From JAEYXS01 sp943367715 (GTDB lineage Bacteria; Verrucomicrobiota; Verrucomicrobiia; Limisphaerales; JAEYXS01), in assembly GCA_943367715.1 (NCBI GenBank), contig CALRJY020000028.1, positions 1-64,000 of the forward strand: a stretch of 64,000 bases of DNA, in the 5' to 3' direction. Position 1 is the stretch's first letter. Each line of letters opens with the position of its first letter. The position numbers and the translations under genes were made by a program. Shown here piece after piece: positions 51,406 to 59,898 of this stretch. A model generated the notes under the pieces. That model worked only from the letters and a program-made list of their open reading frames with translations. It was not told where the DNA came from and searched no databases.

Positions 51406-51837
51406 TCAGGAAAGACCGAGGGAGGTATCCTTGTTTTTGATCACCTCACGCACCGTATTGAGCAACAACTGCGGATAAAACGGTTTACGGACGAAGGCAT
51501 CCGCGCGCAGCGGATACTCGTTTTGGATGGACTCATCCACATTGCCGCTGAACAAAACCGTTTTGAGGTTGGGAAACTGCCGTTTGACCCCTTGGATCAG
51601 CTCCATGCCGTTCATTCCCGGCATGCGAAAATCCGTCAGCAACAGGGCTGGCGGCGAAGACCACGTCCGCATCACCCGCAAGGCCTCCACGGGATCCTGA
51701 AACACTTGGGAATCCATTCCTTCCAGGGAGAAAATCGTCTGCACCAATTCACCCACCATCGGCTCATCATCCACCACTACAATCAGGGCCGATTGGTCAT
51801 GCACTCCATTAGTCTTGTCGTTAGGTTCGAGATTCAT
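51406..51837 (-). CDS. Single-domain response regulator
   Basis: A 143-residue receiver with phosphoacceptor Asp69 in LLLTDFRMPGMNG, acidic pocket VVDDEP at 21-26 and the conserved Lys in FVRKPF. There is no output domain, so it passes phosphate on or acts by protein contact. It is the first gene of the operon leading through three DsrE/DsrH-like genes to the giant hybrid kinase, and is probably part of its phosphorelay. Confidence 0.92.
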   Translation of the reverse strand: MNLEPNDKTNGVHDQSALIVVVDDEPMVGELVQTIFSLEGMDSQVFQDPVEALRVMRTWSSPPALLLTDFRMPGMNGMELIQGVKRQFPNLKTVLFSGNVDESIQNEYPLRADAFVRKPFYPQLLLNTVREVIKNKDTSLGLS

Positions 51838-52005
51838 CAGTTCCCATCCGCCATCGGAATGTAATGCAGCCTCCCCGCAGGTGGCAAGCTATGCCTCACT
51901 AGGCTTCCCCACTATTAGACCCGCTGGAAATCCCCTATCCCTGTTGAAGCGGCCCTACTCCCTCCCTAATCATCTACCCCCACCCATCGCTTCAATGCAG
52001 TCCCC

Positions 52006-52473
52006 TTAATCCTTCCGTTCTTCGGGATGCTCCTCCGAATTCTCTTCAAAGAACTTCACCACCCGATGCAACACCCAGCCTAGGGCCGTTAGGAACACCA
52101 CCGCTCCCGCAAACCCGAAGAAGTAATCATACCGTTTCTGGCTGGACGCATCCCCCACCAGAAAAACCATACCCATCAGGATCGACCCGCACGGCAACAG
52201 CCCGAAGAACCCCAGCTTCGTCAACCGCGCCCGTCGCTTCAGTTCATCCTCCTCGTTGATCTTATCGGCATCCTCCGGCAGAAACGCCTTCGTGAACCAC
52301 GCCCCGAAGAGCCCGCCGAACACCAGCGCCAAGACCACGATCCAGTCAAACTCGAACCGCGCATGCGGATTGATCTGCCGGATGGACGACATAAAACCGG
52401 CCAGCGCGGCGAAACTCATCGCGATGGAAAACCGCACCACCTTCATCAGATCAGGCGTCGAATTTTCACTCAT
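52006..52473 (-). CDS. Small membrane protein, unknown function
   Basis: A 155-residue protein, MSENSTPDLMKVVRF. It has four hydrophobic segments (about 17-32, 45-61, 87-104 and 115-135) and an acidic C-terminus (FFEENSEEHPEERKD). No family was recognised. An upstream in-frame Met gives an unlikely leader. It is separated from the receiver by about 170 bases and is divergent from the glycosyltransferase. Confidence 0.6.
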   Translation of the reverse strand: MSENSTPDLMKVVRFSIAMSFAALAGFMSSIRQINPHARFEFDWIVVLALVFGGLFGAWFTKAFLPEDADKINEEDELKRRARLTKLGFFGLLPCGSILMGMVFLVGDASSQKRYDYFFGFAGAVVFLTALGWVLHRVVKFFEENSEEHPEERKD

Positions 52474-52581
52474 GATCAGACAGCCTACCTTGCCCGCCCC
52501 TCCCGCGCAATGCCCTCCCCGCACATTACACCTCCCCTAACCACCTCATCAGCCCCCCTTCTCCCTTTTCTTTCGATGTTT

Positions 52582-52638
52582 AGCGTTGGAAGTTCGATGC
52601 TCGATGTTTCTCCCAATAGGCCCGCCGGTGCAACCGGC
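52582..52638. repeat. Second repeat family with ACCGG/GCCGG hairpin, copy 2
   Basis: CGTTGGAAGTT, then GCCGG-tgcaa-CCGGC (52624-52638). Same order of elements as at 23638-23690, with a compensating change in the hairpin. Lies in the 230-base gap before the glycosyltransferase, in which no gene is seen. Confidence 0.6.
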
Positions 52639-52703
52639 CCGTTTTGAACCTTGCCCCTTCTCTCCCAGTCAGATAGCTAAAGAGCACGTTCATACAGAAC
52701 CGC

Positions 52704-53435
52704 ATGGAACCAAAGGCCCTAGTCATCGTGCCGACCTACAACGAACGGGACAACCTCCCGCCCCTTGTAGCCAAGCTCCTTTCCCTGCCCATCCAGATCG
52801 ACCTCCTCGTCGTCGATGACAACTCCCCCGACGGCACCGGCCAGATCGCCGACGCCCTCGCCGCCAAGCACCCGCAGGTCAATGTCCTCCACCGCTCCGA
52901 GAAGAACGGCCTCGGCCGCGCCTACTGTGCTGGATTCGCCTGGGCCCTCGAGCGCGACTACGAATACATCATGGAGATGGACGGTGATTTCTCGCACAAC
53001 CCGGACGACATCGCCAAGTTCCTCGAAGCCGCGAAAGACGCTGACCTCGTCATCGGCTCCCGTTACTGCAACGGCATCCGTGTCATCAACTGGCCCCTTA
53101 CCCGCCTCGTCCTCAGCATGAGCGCCGGACTCTACGTGCGCATCATCACCGGCATGCCCTTCAGCGATCCCACCGGCGGCTTCAAATGCTTCCGCCGACA
53201 CGCGCTGAAATCCATCGACCTCGATAAAGTCCGGTCCAACGGCTACAGCTTCCAGATCGAGCTCACGCACAAACTCTGGCGTCAAGGCATGCGCGTCGTC
53301 GAAGTCCCCATCATCTTCACCGACCGTTTCCTCGGCACCTCCAAGATCTCGCGCAAGATCGTTTACGAAGCCGTCTTCATGGTCTGGCGCCTGCTGATCC
53401 AAAACGGCCTCCGCCGCTGGCCCAAGAAACCGTAG
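52704..53435 (+). CDS. Glycosyltransferase family 2, polyprenyl/dolichyl-phosphate mannose synthase type
   Basis: A 243-residue enzyme. IVPTYNERDNLPPLV, VVDDNSPDGTG and IMEMDGDFSHNPDDI (the metal-binding DxD equivalent) are the DPM1 signatures. SDPTGGFKCFRR and a basic end (FLGTSKISRKIV) also fit. It likely moves mannose or a similar sugar from GDP/UDP to polyprenyl phosphate for use outside the membrane. There is no membrane segment at the C-terminus, so it is the DPM1 rather than the GtrB form. Confidence 0.93.
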   Translation: MEPKALVIVPTYNERDNLPPLVAKLLSLPIQIDLLVVDDNSPDGTGQIADALAAKHPQVNVLHRSEKNGLGRAYCAGFAWALERDYEYIMEMDGDFSHNPDDIAKFLEAAKDADLVIGSRYCNGIRVINWPLTRLVLSMSAGLYVRIITGMPFSDPTGGFKCFRRHALKSIDLDKVRSNGYSFQIELTHKLWRQGMRVVEVPIIFTDRFLGTSKISRKIVYEAVFMVWRLLIQNGLRRWPKKP

Positions 53436-53459
53436 CCGCCTCGGCTTGACCGGGTGAAA

Positions 53460-54953
53460 CTAGACCCCACTCCCCTTCAGTTCCTCCATCACCGCCGCCT
53501 TCATCCTCTCCCGGTCCACCCCCGCATCTTTGAAGAAATCGGCCAGGCTGCCCGCTTCTGATTGCAAGATCGCCAGCAGCAGATGCTCTGCGCCGGTGAA
53601 TGTGTGTTGAACTTTTTTCGCCTCTTGATGAGCCAAACCAAGCAGCTCATGAGCGTTCAGAGAATAAGGAAGTGTCACCGGCACGTCTTCTGGAGCTCTC
53701 GTCTCCCTCGCTGGTTTGATCTCTTTTCGCACCCGCTCCAGAGTCACCCCTTGGCGATGCAACATGTTCACCGCCACGCCGTCGCCCAGCGTCAACAGAC
53801 CGGCCAACACCTGCAAAGCCCCCACCTTGGACAGCCCCAACCCTCTCGCCTCTTCCTGCGCTGCTTGCAAAGCCTTGATTACTCGCGGGGTAAACTCGTT
53901 TCCTTGCGAAACTACAGGATCATCCGTGAACGCACTATCCCACATGTCCTTTGTCCGGCCCGCAGAAAAATTAGGATCCAGTTCCTGCAAGATGACCATG
54001 CGGACGGTCTCAATATCGGAACCGGCATGACGAATAGCTTCCGCCGCCGGACCACCCGCCTGTATCAAACCCAGAAAAACATGTTCCGTGCCGAGATAAG
54101 TGTGGCAGAGAGCCAGCCGCTCTTTGTCCGCCACGGACATCACTGCCTTCAAGTAAACGCTCTCCGGCGACTTATCCGGTCCCGTTGCAGCAGGAATTTT
54201 ATCCAAGGCCGACTGCGCTCTTTCCTTGATCGCGTTCCAATCCCCGCCCAACCGGCCGACCACATTCACCGCCACGCCCTGCCCCAGTTCACACAAACCC
54301 AAGAGCACATGGATTTCGTTGAGCCCTTGATTCCTAACCGCCGCCAGCTTCCGCGCGAAACCCATGACCTGCCGCACCCGGGGCGTCAAAATCAATTTCA
54401 TCGATTCCTCGATTCCCTCAGGCAAGGGCTCAGGCTGGTTAAAGCCCAACGAATTCAAGAAACGCCGGAAAAGGCTGGGCGCTGGCTTGCTGGTGGGCCC
54501 CGGAGCGATCAGCCTTTCAATCATCTCCTTCACCACTTCCAGCTCCACCCCCATCTCCACCAAACACTTCGTGGCCCGTCCGCGCACCTTCAAAATCCCC
54601 AGCAAGACATGTTCCGTGCCCACAAAATCATGACTCCAACTGGCCGCCTCCGCCGAGGCCAGCTCGAACACCTCTTTGACGATGGGCGCACAAGGAAGCA
54701 GCTTCCCGTGCTTGTCCCGCTTCCCCTCTATCCCGAACCTCGCCCTAAGCTCATCCGCATCGATATCGAAACTCCTCAACACCACCCCCGCCACCCCTTC
54801 TCTTTCCCTGAGCAGACCGAGCAGCAGATGCCCATCATCGATCAGTTCATGCCCGCAACCCTCCGCCTCTTCGCGGGCCATCGCAAAAACCTTCATCACC
54901 CGAGGTGTAATCGGCCTCCCCTCCACACTTTTGTCTGAAAAGCTCCAAGACAT
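53460..54953 (-). CDS. Protein made of six Clp N-terminal repeats, no ATPase domain
   Basis: A 497-residue protein. Six half-repeats of the Clp N-domain are seen (three full domains): ITPRVMKVFAMAREEAEGCG, CAPIVKEVFELASAEAASWS, LTPRVRQVMGFARKLAAVRN, YLKAVMSVADKERLALCHTY, FTPRVIKALQAAQEEARGLG and YSLNAHELLGLAHQEAKKVQ. Each is followed by a GTEHVLLGIL-like segment. Walker motifs are absent, unlike ClpA/B/C. It may bind clients or adaptors, or bring them to a Clp ATPase elsewhere. The start at MSWSFSDKS is preferred over the longer in-frame one. Confidence 0.9.
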   Translation of the reverse strand: MSWSFSDKSVEGRPITPRVMKVFAMAREEAEGCGHELIDDGHLLLGLLREREGVAGVVLRSFDIDADELRARFGIEGKRDKHGKLLPCAPIVKEVFELASAEAASWSHDFVGTEHVLLGILKVRGRATKCLVEMGVELEVVKEMIERLIAPGPTSKPAPSLFRRFLNSLGFNQPEPLPEGIEESMKLILTPRVRQVMGFARKLAAVRNQGLNEIHVLLGLCELGQGVAVNVVGRLGGDWNAIKERAQSALDKIPAATGPDKSPESVYLKAVMSVADKERLALCHTYLGTEHVFLGLIQAGGPAAEAIRHAGSDIETVRMVILQELDPNFSAGRTKDMWDSAFTDDPVVSQGNEFTPRVIKALQAAQEEARGLGLSKVGALQVLAGLLTLGDGVAVNMLHRQGVTLERVRKEIKPARETRAPEDVPVTLPYSLNAHELLGLAHQEAKKVQHTFTGAEHLLLAILQSEAGSLADFFKDAGVDRERMKAAVMEELKGSGV

Positions 54954-55133
54954 GGCTTGATGATGGAATAGTAACCCGGAGCACGGACGGAAGCAATCCT
55001 GCAACGAAAGGCTAGAGATTGAAGTAAAAGAGAGACGCACGGGCACCTTACACTTGGGAACGGCCGGTCACTACCCCAAGGTGTTTTCACCCGCAAAACA
55101 GGATTTAAAATGGCATGAGCGCGGCAGATGTTA

Positions 55134-55174
55134 CCCCTTCTCCCCAAGGGAGAAGGCCGGGATGAGGGGGAAGG
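55134..55174. repeat. 41-base dispersed repeat, copy 2
   Basis: Identical over 41 bases to 23531-23571. It lies in the 296-base gap between the Clp-N repeat gene (divergent side) and the DUF2007-like gene. No gene is seen around it. Confidence 0.8.
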
Positions 55175-55249
55175 TAACTCGCATTAGCAAAGTGAACTAT
55201 CATCCGCCCAAAAATATTCCGCTTCGCGTTGTGGCACGCGGCGTTAAGG

Positions 55250-56185
55250 TCAATCGAAGTTCCCTTTCTCAGTTTGAATCAATTCGCCGTAAGCATCAAA
55301 CGTACGGCGCGTGTCGAAATGACCATCGGCATCCGTATCTACGATCTCCTGATACAATACGCCCTGATGATAAAGCGTCTTTTTCCAGATCCGGTCGGAA
55401 TCAGGTTTCCGCCAGCTTGAGACGATGGGCAGGCCCCGCTCATACATCGTGGTAGAATCCGCCTTGCCGTCGAAATCCGTGTCTTCCAACGCTTCCTCTA
55501 GTGAACCGTTCACGTACTTCTGCCAGACGTTGAGTTTCCCATCATAGTTCGTGTCGATCTCACGTTTGATCAGGATGGAATTTTTATACGTCCCAAAACG
55601 ATCCGGTCGTCCGTCCAGATTCACATCTTCCCGGGTCGAAACCACCTGCCCGTTCTCGTAGGCCGCCCAAACGTCCGGTTTCCCGTCGAAATTATCATCT
55701 GCCGTATAGCTGACCCGCTTTCCCTCCCGGTAGGTTTCCCAATAATCAGGACGGCCGTCCTGGTTGACGTCGTGCGCCCATTCCCCATCAAACGGAGCCT
55801 GTCGCCCCGAATATTTCATGCCCAGCAAAAGCCCCAGCAGCAGGCAGATCGAACTCATTAACCAAACGCTGATGAATGAACTGCTTTTGGCCGCCGGAGG
55901 TGAAGGCACAGCATTGGGTGGCGAGGACGAAGTTTCGGTTGCCTTGCTGCCCGCCGGTGCGGCTTCAAAGTCCGCGATCAACTCCGTTGCCCGCTGCAAA
56001 TTCTCCGGATTCACCAGCAAGCGAAACCCGCCCTGTGAAGAAGCCTGTAGCGAAGGCAGCATGCCCGCCGCATCGTTCCGCGAAACCATGCAAGGGATTC
56101 CCGCGTCGTCCAAAAGCCCGACGGCCACCTCCGCTTCCAGCTCCGAAGCATAACGTCGCACTTCGACTAACCGCTCCTCATTCAT
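55250..56185 (-). CDS. DUF2007-like/TM/acidic-repeat protein
   Basis: A 311-residue protein. The N-terminal 75 residues (VEVRRYASELEAEVAVGLLD, GFRLLVNPENLQRATELIAD) fit the DUF2007 putative signal-transducing domain. A membrane segment is at about 103-123. The extracytoplasmic part has repeats of the form D-x-N-x-DG-(R/K)-PD followed by an aromatic stretch (VNQDGRPDYWETYREGK, DNFDGKPDVWAAYENG, VNLDGRPDRFGTYKN, TNYDGKLNVWQKYVNG, TDFDGKADSTTMYERG, TDADGHFDTRRTFDAYG). The acidic loops look like calcium-binding loops. The role is unknown; a link from an outside Ca-loop region to an inside signalling domain is suggested by the layout. Confidence 0.8.
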   Translation of the reverse strand: MNEERLVEVRRYASELEAEVAVGLLDDAGIPCMVSRNDAAGMLPSLQASSQGGFRLLVNPENLQRATELIADFEAAPAGSKATETSSSPPNAVPSPPAAKSSSFISVWLMSSICLLLGLLLGMKYSGRQAPFDGEWAHDVNQDGRPDYWETYREGKRVSYTADDNFDGKPDVWAAYENGQVVSTREDVNLDGRPDRFGTYKNSILIKREIDTNYDGKLNVWQKYVNGSLEEALEDTDFDGKADSTTMYERGLPIVSSWRKPDSDRIWKKTLYHQGVLYQEIVDTDADGHFDTRRTFDAYGELIQTEKGNFD

Positions 56186-56448
56186 GTGATAAGGATGAAT
56201 GGTTTGACGAGAATGGTCCAGTAAAACGGAGCCGAGCCGTTGTCCCTCAATCTCAACCGCTTAAGGTTGACCGTTTATCGAGTGGAGGTATGTTGAAGGC
56301 GTAGCAAGGGTCTGGGACTGAGGAGTCCCGGAGGTTAATGCGGGTGGGCGGGCCACCATCCGTTGAACGCAATCGTCATGTGGCGATTGATTCATCGGAT
56401 TAACCGTGTACCTGATATCAAATATTCTTCAGCTTCCGGCTGCTTCGC

Positions 56449-56853
56449 ATGGCAGCGCTTGCCCTGACCGGCTTCATCCATCTCCCACCGAAAGGGCGTA
56501 TGGGCTTTGATCTCATCGTCTATGGGTTGGTGATGGCAGGTCTGGGCATGGCCACAGCGCGGTTTGCTCCCAGTCTCGCGATCCTCGCATATGTCACCGC
56601 TTTCAGCGCGTGTGCCAGTGGTCTGGTGTGGGGCGTGCTCGCGATGCGTGGCCGCCCTCTCAAGAAGGGAACCATCGCCACATTGGCGGTCGCTTCGTCT
56701 CTGGCATTATTACTCTGCGTCAGTGCGTGGCGGCAGTTGGATCAGGAGAACTCAAAAACACGGGTGACCGCCGCGGTAACAAGTCTGATGCTTTTTCTTT
56801 CTATCGGACAGACGGTCTTGTTAACGCGTGGTGATGAACAAGGAGAGAAATGA
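56449..56853 (+). CDS. Small membrane protein coupled to the antiporter
   Basis: A 134-residue protein with four hydrophobic segments and a short charged end (TRGDEQGEK). Overlap with the antiporter start (ATGA) indicates co-translation, so it may be a helper subunit. No family was recognised. An upstream promoter would lie in the 263-base gap, which shows no other gene. Confidence 0.65.
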   Translation: MAALALTGFIHLPPKGRMGFDLIVYGLVMAGLGMATARFAPSLAILAYVTAFSACASGLVWGVLAMRGRPLKKGTIATLAVASSLALLLCVSAWRQLDQENSKTRVTAAVTSLMLFLSIGQTVLLTRGDEQGEK

Positions 56854-58151
56854 CCGCATTGAATTTCATATTGGCAGCGGGAACCGGAGCAGAACCGCAT
56901 CCGGGGATGATTGTGCCGTTCGCACTGATGTTATTGGCCATCGCGGTGATGCCTTTCATCCATCTGCATTGGTGGGAGCGGCATTATCCGAAGGTGGCCG
57001 TGGCGTTGGGCGCGATCACGACGTGTTATTACGTTTTCGGGCTGGGCAATGCGACGCGCATGCTGCATGTGGGGCATGAATATGTGAGTTTCATCGCGTT
57101 GATCGGTTCGCTGTTTGTGGTGGCAGGAGGAATCCACATTGATGTGAAGGGGGAAGCGAAGCCGTGGGTGAATGTCGCGTTTCTGCTGTTCGGAGCGGTG
57201 CTGGCAAATGTGATCGGCACGACGGGCGCCTCCATGGTGCTGATCCGGCCGTGGATACGGATGAACAAGTATCGCATCACGTCGTTTCACATCGTCTTCT
57301 TCATCTTCATCGTCAGCAATGTGGGCGGGTGCCTGACGCCGATCGGCGATCCCCCGCTCTTCCTCGGCTACATCAAAGGGGTGCCCTTCTGGTGGGTGTT
57401 GGAGAAATGCTGGAGTGCGTGGGTGATAGCGATCGGTGGATTGCTCGCGGTCTTCTACGCCTTCGATCGCCACAACTTTTTACGTGCGCCCAAGCCGGTG
57501 CGGGACATGGAAACGCGGGAAGAGAAATGGAAGATTGATGGACTGCGCAACTTGGGATTCCTGGCGCTGATCTTGGTGGCGGTGTTCGTGAAGAAACCGA
57601 TCGGGCTGAGTGAAGGGCTGATGCTCGCGGCGGCCATCGGATCGTATTACGCCACGCCCAAACGCATCCACGAGGCGAACAATTTCAACTTTCATCCGAT
57701 CAAGGAAGTGGCGTGGCTGTTCATCGGCATTTTTGCGACGATGGTGCCGGCGCTCGATTATCTGGAGGTCCACGCGTCGCGGTTGGGATTGGATTCCGAG
57801 ATGAAGTTCTTCTGGTTCACGGGCATGCTTTCCGGGGCGCTGGATAACGCGCCGACGTATCTCACCTTCCTCGCAGCGGCGATGGGTCAGCTGGGGCTGA
57901 GCCTGAACAATCCGGAGCATGTGCTGCAGTTCGTGGGTTCTCACGGAGGCCAACTGGTGGCGATTTCACTGGGGGCGGTTTTCTTTGGGGCGATGACGTA
58001 CATCGGCAATGGGCCGAACTTCATGGTCAAGGCGATCGCCGAACAGTCCAAGGTGAAGACGCCGAGTTTCTTTGCGTATCTGTTCAAGTTCGCGTTACCG
58101 ATCCTCGTGCCGTTGATGGGGTTGATCGCGTTGCTGTTTTTCTCCAAATAA
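56850..58151 (+). CDS. Sodium/proton antiporter of the NhaD/CitM type
   Basis: A 433-residue membrane protein with about 11-12 segments. Family marks are GNATRMLHVGHEYVSFIA, FGAVLANVIGTTGASMVLIR, SNVGGCLTPIGDPPLFLGYI and FFWFTGMLSGALDNAPTYLT. NhaD-type proteins exchange Na+ or Li+ for H+. CitM-type citrate carriers share the fold; the SNVGG...GDPPL and LDNAP motifs favour the antiporter. Co-translated with the small membrane protein before it. Confidence 0.88.
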   Translation: MTALNFILAAGTGAEPHPGMIVPFALMLLAIAVMPFIHLHWWERHYPKVAVALGAITTCYYVFGLGNATRMLHVGHEYVSFIALIGSLFVVAGGIHIDVKGEAKPWVNVAFLLFGAVLANVIGTTGASMVLIRPWIRMNKYRITSFHIVFFIFIVSNVGGCLTPIGDPPLFLGYIKGVPFWWVLEKCWSAWVIAIGGLLAVFYAFDRHNFLRAPKPVRDMETREEKWKIDGLRNLGFLALILVAVFVKKPIGLSEGLMLAAAIGSYYATPKRIHEANNFNFHPIKEVAWLFIGIFATMVPALDYLEVHASRLGLDSEMKFFWFTGMLSGALDNAPTYLTFLAAAMGQLGLSLNNPEHVLQFVGSHGGQLVAISLGAVFFGAMTYIGNGPNFMVKAIAEQSKVKTPSFFAYLFKFALPILVPLMGLIALLFFSK

Positions 58152-58174
58152 ACCGCGCCAACTATCCGGGATAC

Positions 58175-58978
58175 CTACGAACTCGCACTCGTATACCGAC
58201 TCACCGAAAACCGCCAGAAAGCCACCGACGCCAGCCAGCAAATCAGCGCCATCACCAGCATCAACGTCAGTTCACCGGAGGAACTGAGCTTCTGGATGAG
58301 GACGCGCACGGGGACGTTCACAACGAGCATCATGGGCAGGACGAAGGTGAAAAAGGTCTTGAACAGGCCTTTAAAGGCGTCGTCCGGCTGACGGGAGATG
58401 TTGAAGAGGTTGTAGTAGCCCCAGACGATGCCTTGGGCACGGACGGTCCAGAAGCTGACGCTGGTGAGCAGGAACATGAGCGAGTAATGGATGAGCAAAC
58501 CCACGAAGCTCAGGAGCAAAAAGCCCGCGATGTGAGCGGCCTCGGGCACGATACCGAGCTTCCGACAAGCGTAGATCATGACGGCCACACCGGTGCCCGC
58601 ACTGATGAAGCCGCCGAGGTCCACTTGTTTGAAGGAGATGAGGAAGCGCGTGTTCACGGGCAAGAGGAGCATGAAGTCCAGCTTGCCGGTGCGGATGAGT
58701 TCGGAGAGGTTCGCCAGGTTCACGAGGAAGAAGGCGGTGAAAAGCTGCTGGATGAAATGGCTGGCGCCGAAAAGCATGACGACCTCCCACTTGCTCCAGG
58801 TGCCGATGTGTTCGGTGTGCATGTAGAGCACGCCCACGAAGACGAGTTGGAGCGCGAACCAGAGCAGCTCGACGACGAGCCAGAGGATGAAGTTCGACTT
58901 GAAGCCCATCTCGCGCACGACGGAGTTCCGCCAGAGCATGGCGTAAATACTAGCGTAACGTTTGATGGTTTCGTTCAT
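58175..58978 (-). CDS. ABC-2 permease (DUF990-like), second of a pair
   Basis: A 267-residue membrane protein, MNETIKRYASIYAMLWRNSV, with six hydrophobic segments. Segments SELIRTGKLDFMLLLPVNTR and SRQPDDAFKGLFKTF fit the ABC-2 permeases that occur as pairs of dissimilar subunits. It follows its partner by 10 bases. No ATPase gene is beside the pair; the next gene on each side is on the other strand. Confidence 0.85.
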   Translation of the reverse strand: MNETIKRYASIYAMLWRNSVVREMGFKSNFILWLVVELLWFALQLVFVGVLYMHTEHIGTWSKWEVVMLFGASHFIQQLFTAFFLVNLANLSELIRTGKLDFMLLLPVNTRFLISFKQVDLGGFISAGTGVAVMIYACRKLGIVPEAAHIAGFLLLSFVGLLIHYSLMFLLTSVSFWTVRAQGIVWGYYNLFNISRQPDDAFKGLFKTFFTFVLPMMLVVNVPVRVLIQKLSSSGELTLMLVMALICWLASVAFWRFSVSRYTSASS

Positions 58979-58988
58979 CGGATTGTCC

Positions 58989-59795
58989 TCAGCCGCCGAC
59001 GGCGGAGTAGCGTTTGATACCACGGGACCAGACGAAGCGGGCGAGCAGATAAGCCATCGCGACCCAGAAGGCTTGCATGGCCAGACCGGCCCAGAGTTCG
59101 GGACCGTTCATCTTGCCGAGATAGACGTTCACGGGGAAGAACATGAGGTACGGGAACGGAGTGAAGAACATGATCTTCGTGACCAAGGGTGGCAGGATGT
59201 CCAAGGGATAGAGCTGGCCGCTGGCGGCGTATTCCACAGCAAACGCGATGAAGATGAAGGTGGACACTTCCAACACCCAGAAGGCGAGCAGTGCGAGTGT
59301 GTAAGAAATCAAAAACTGCAATAGCGCGGTGAGCACGAGGGAAATCATGAAGACGCCTAGGTGCGTGCCGCTGGCTGGGCCGACAAAGAAATCGCGCTGG
59401 AAAAAGATGAAGATGGAAACCGGGATGATCGCCACCAAGGTGTAGATGAGTCGGCCGGAGGCGAAGAGGACCAAGCGGTAGGTGAGGTAATCGATGGGCT
59501 TCAGGAGGAACTGGCTGATATTGCCATCCTTGATGTCGGCGGCGATCTGCCAGTCATCCTCGGTGACGGCGGTGAAGGTGTTCACCACGGTCACGATGAG
59601 GTAGTAGGAGATCATCTGGGCCAGCGTGTAGCCCGCGACGTCGCCTTCAGTGGTCTTACCCGCGTAAACGGCCTGCCAGATGAAAATGGTGGCCATGAGC
59701 GGCACGAGGCCGAAGGCGGCACGAAAGAAGAAGTTCACGCGGTAAACCAGCGTGTTCTGCAAACCGACATTGGCGACGTGGAGATACTTCTTCAC
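58989..59795 (-). CDS. ABC-2 permease (DUF990-like), first of a pair
   Basis: A 268-residue membrane protein, MKKYLHVANVGLQNTLVYRV, with six hydrophobic segments. DDWQIAADIKDGNISQFLLK, then PIDYLTYR is the family loop preceding helix 3. Pairs like this are usually encoded with an ATP-binding gene; here none is seen within the window, so the ATPase must come from elsewhere or be lost. Confidence 0.85.
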   Translation of the reverse strand: MKKYLHVANVGLQNTLVYRVNFFFRAAFGLVPLMATIFIWQAVYAGKTTEGDVAGYTLAQMISYYLIVTVVNTFTAVTEDDWQIAADIKDGNISQFLLKPIDYLTYRLVLFASGRLIYTLVAIIPVSIFIFFQRDFFVGPASGTHLGVFMISLVLTALLQFLISYTLALLAFWVLEVSTFIFIAFAVEYAASGQLYPLDILPPLVTKIMFFTPFPYLMFFPVNVYLGKMNGPELWAGLAMQAFWVAMAYLLARFVWSRGIKRYSAVGG

Positions 59796-59898
59796 CGTAT
59801 GACGGGCACTGCTCTAACGGTTAGACGCAATTGAGTAAAACACCAAATCCGAGATTACCCCTTGCCCATTGGCGCTGGTTTTGACATCACAACCGTTC

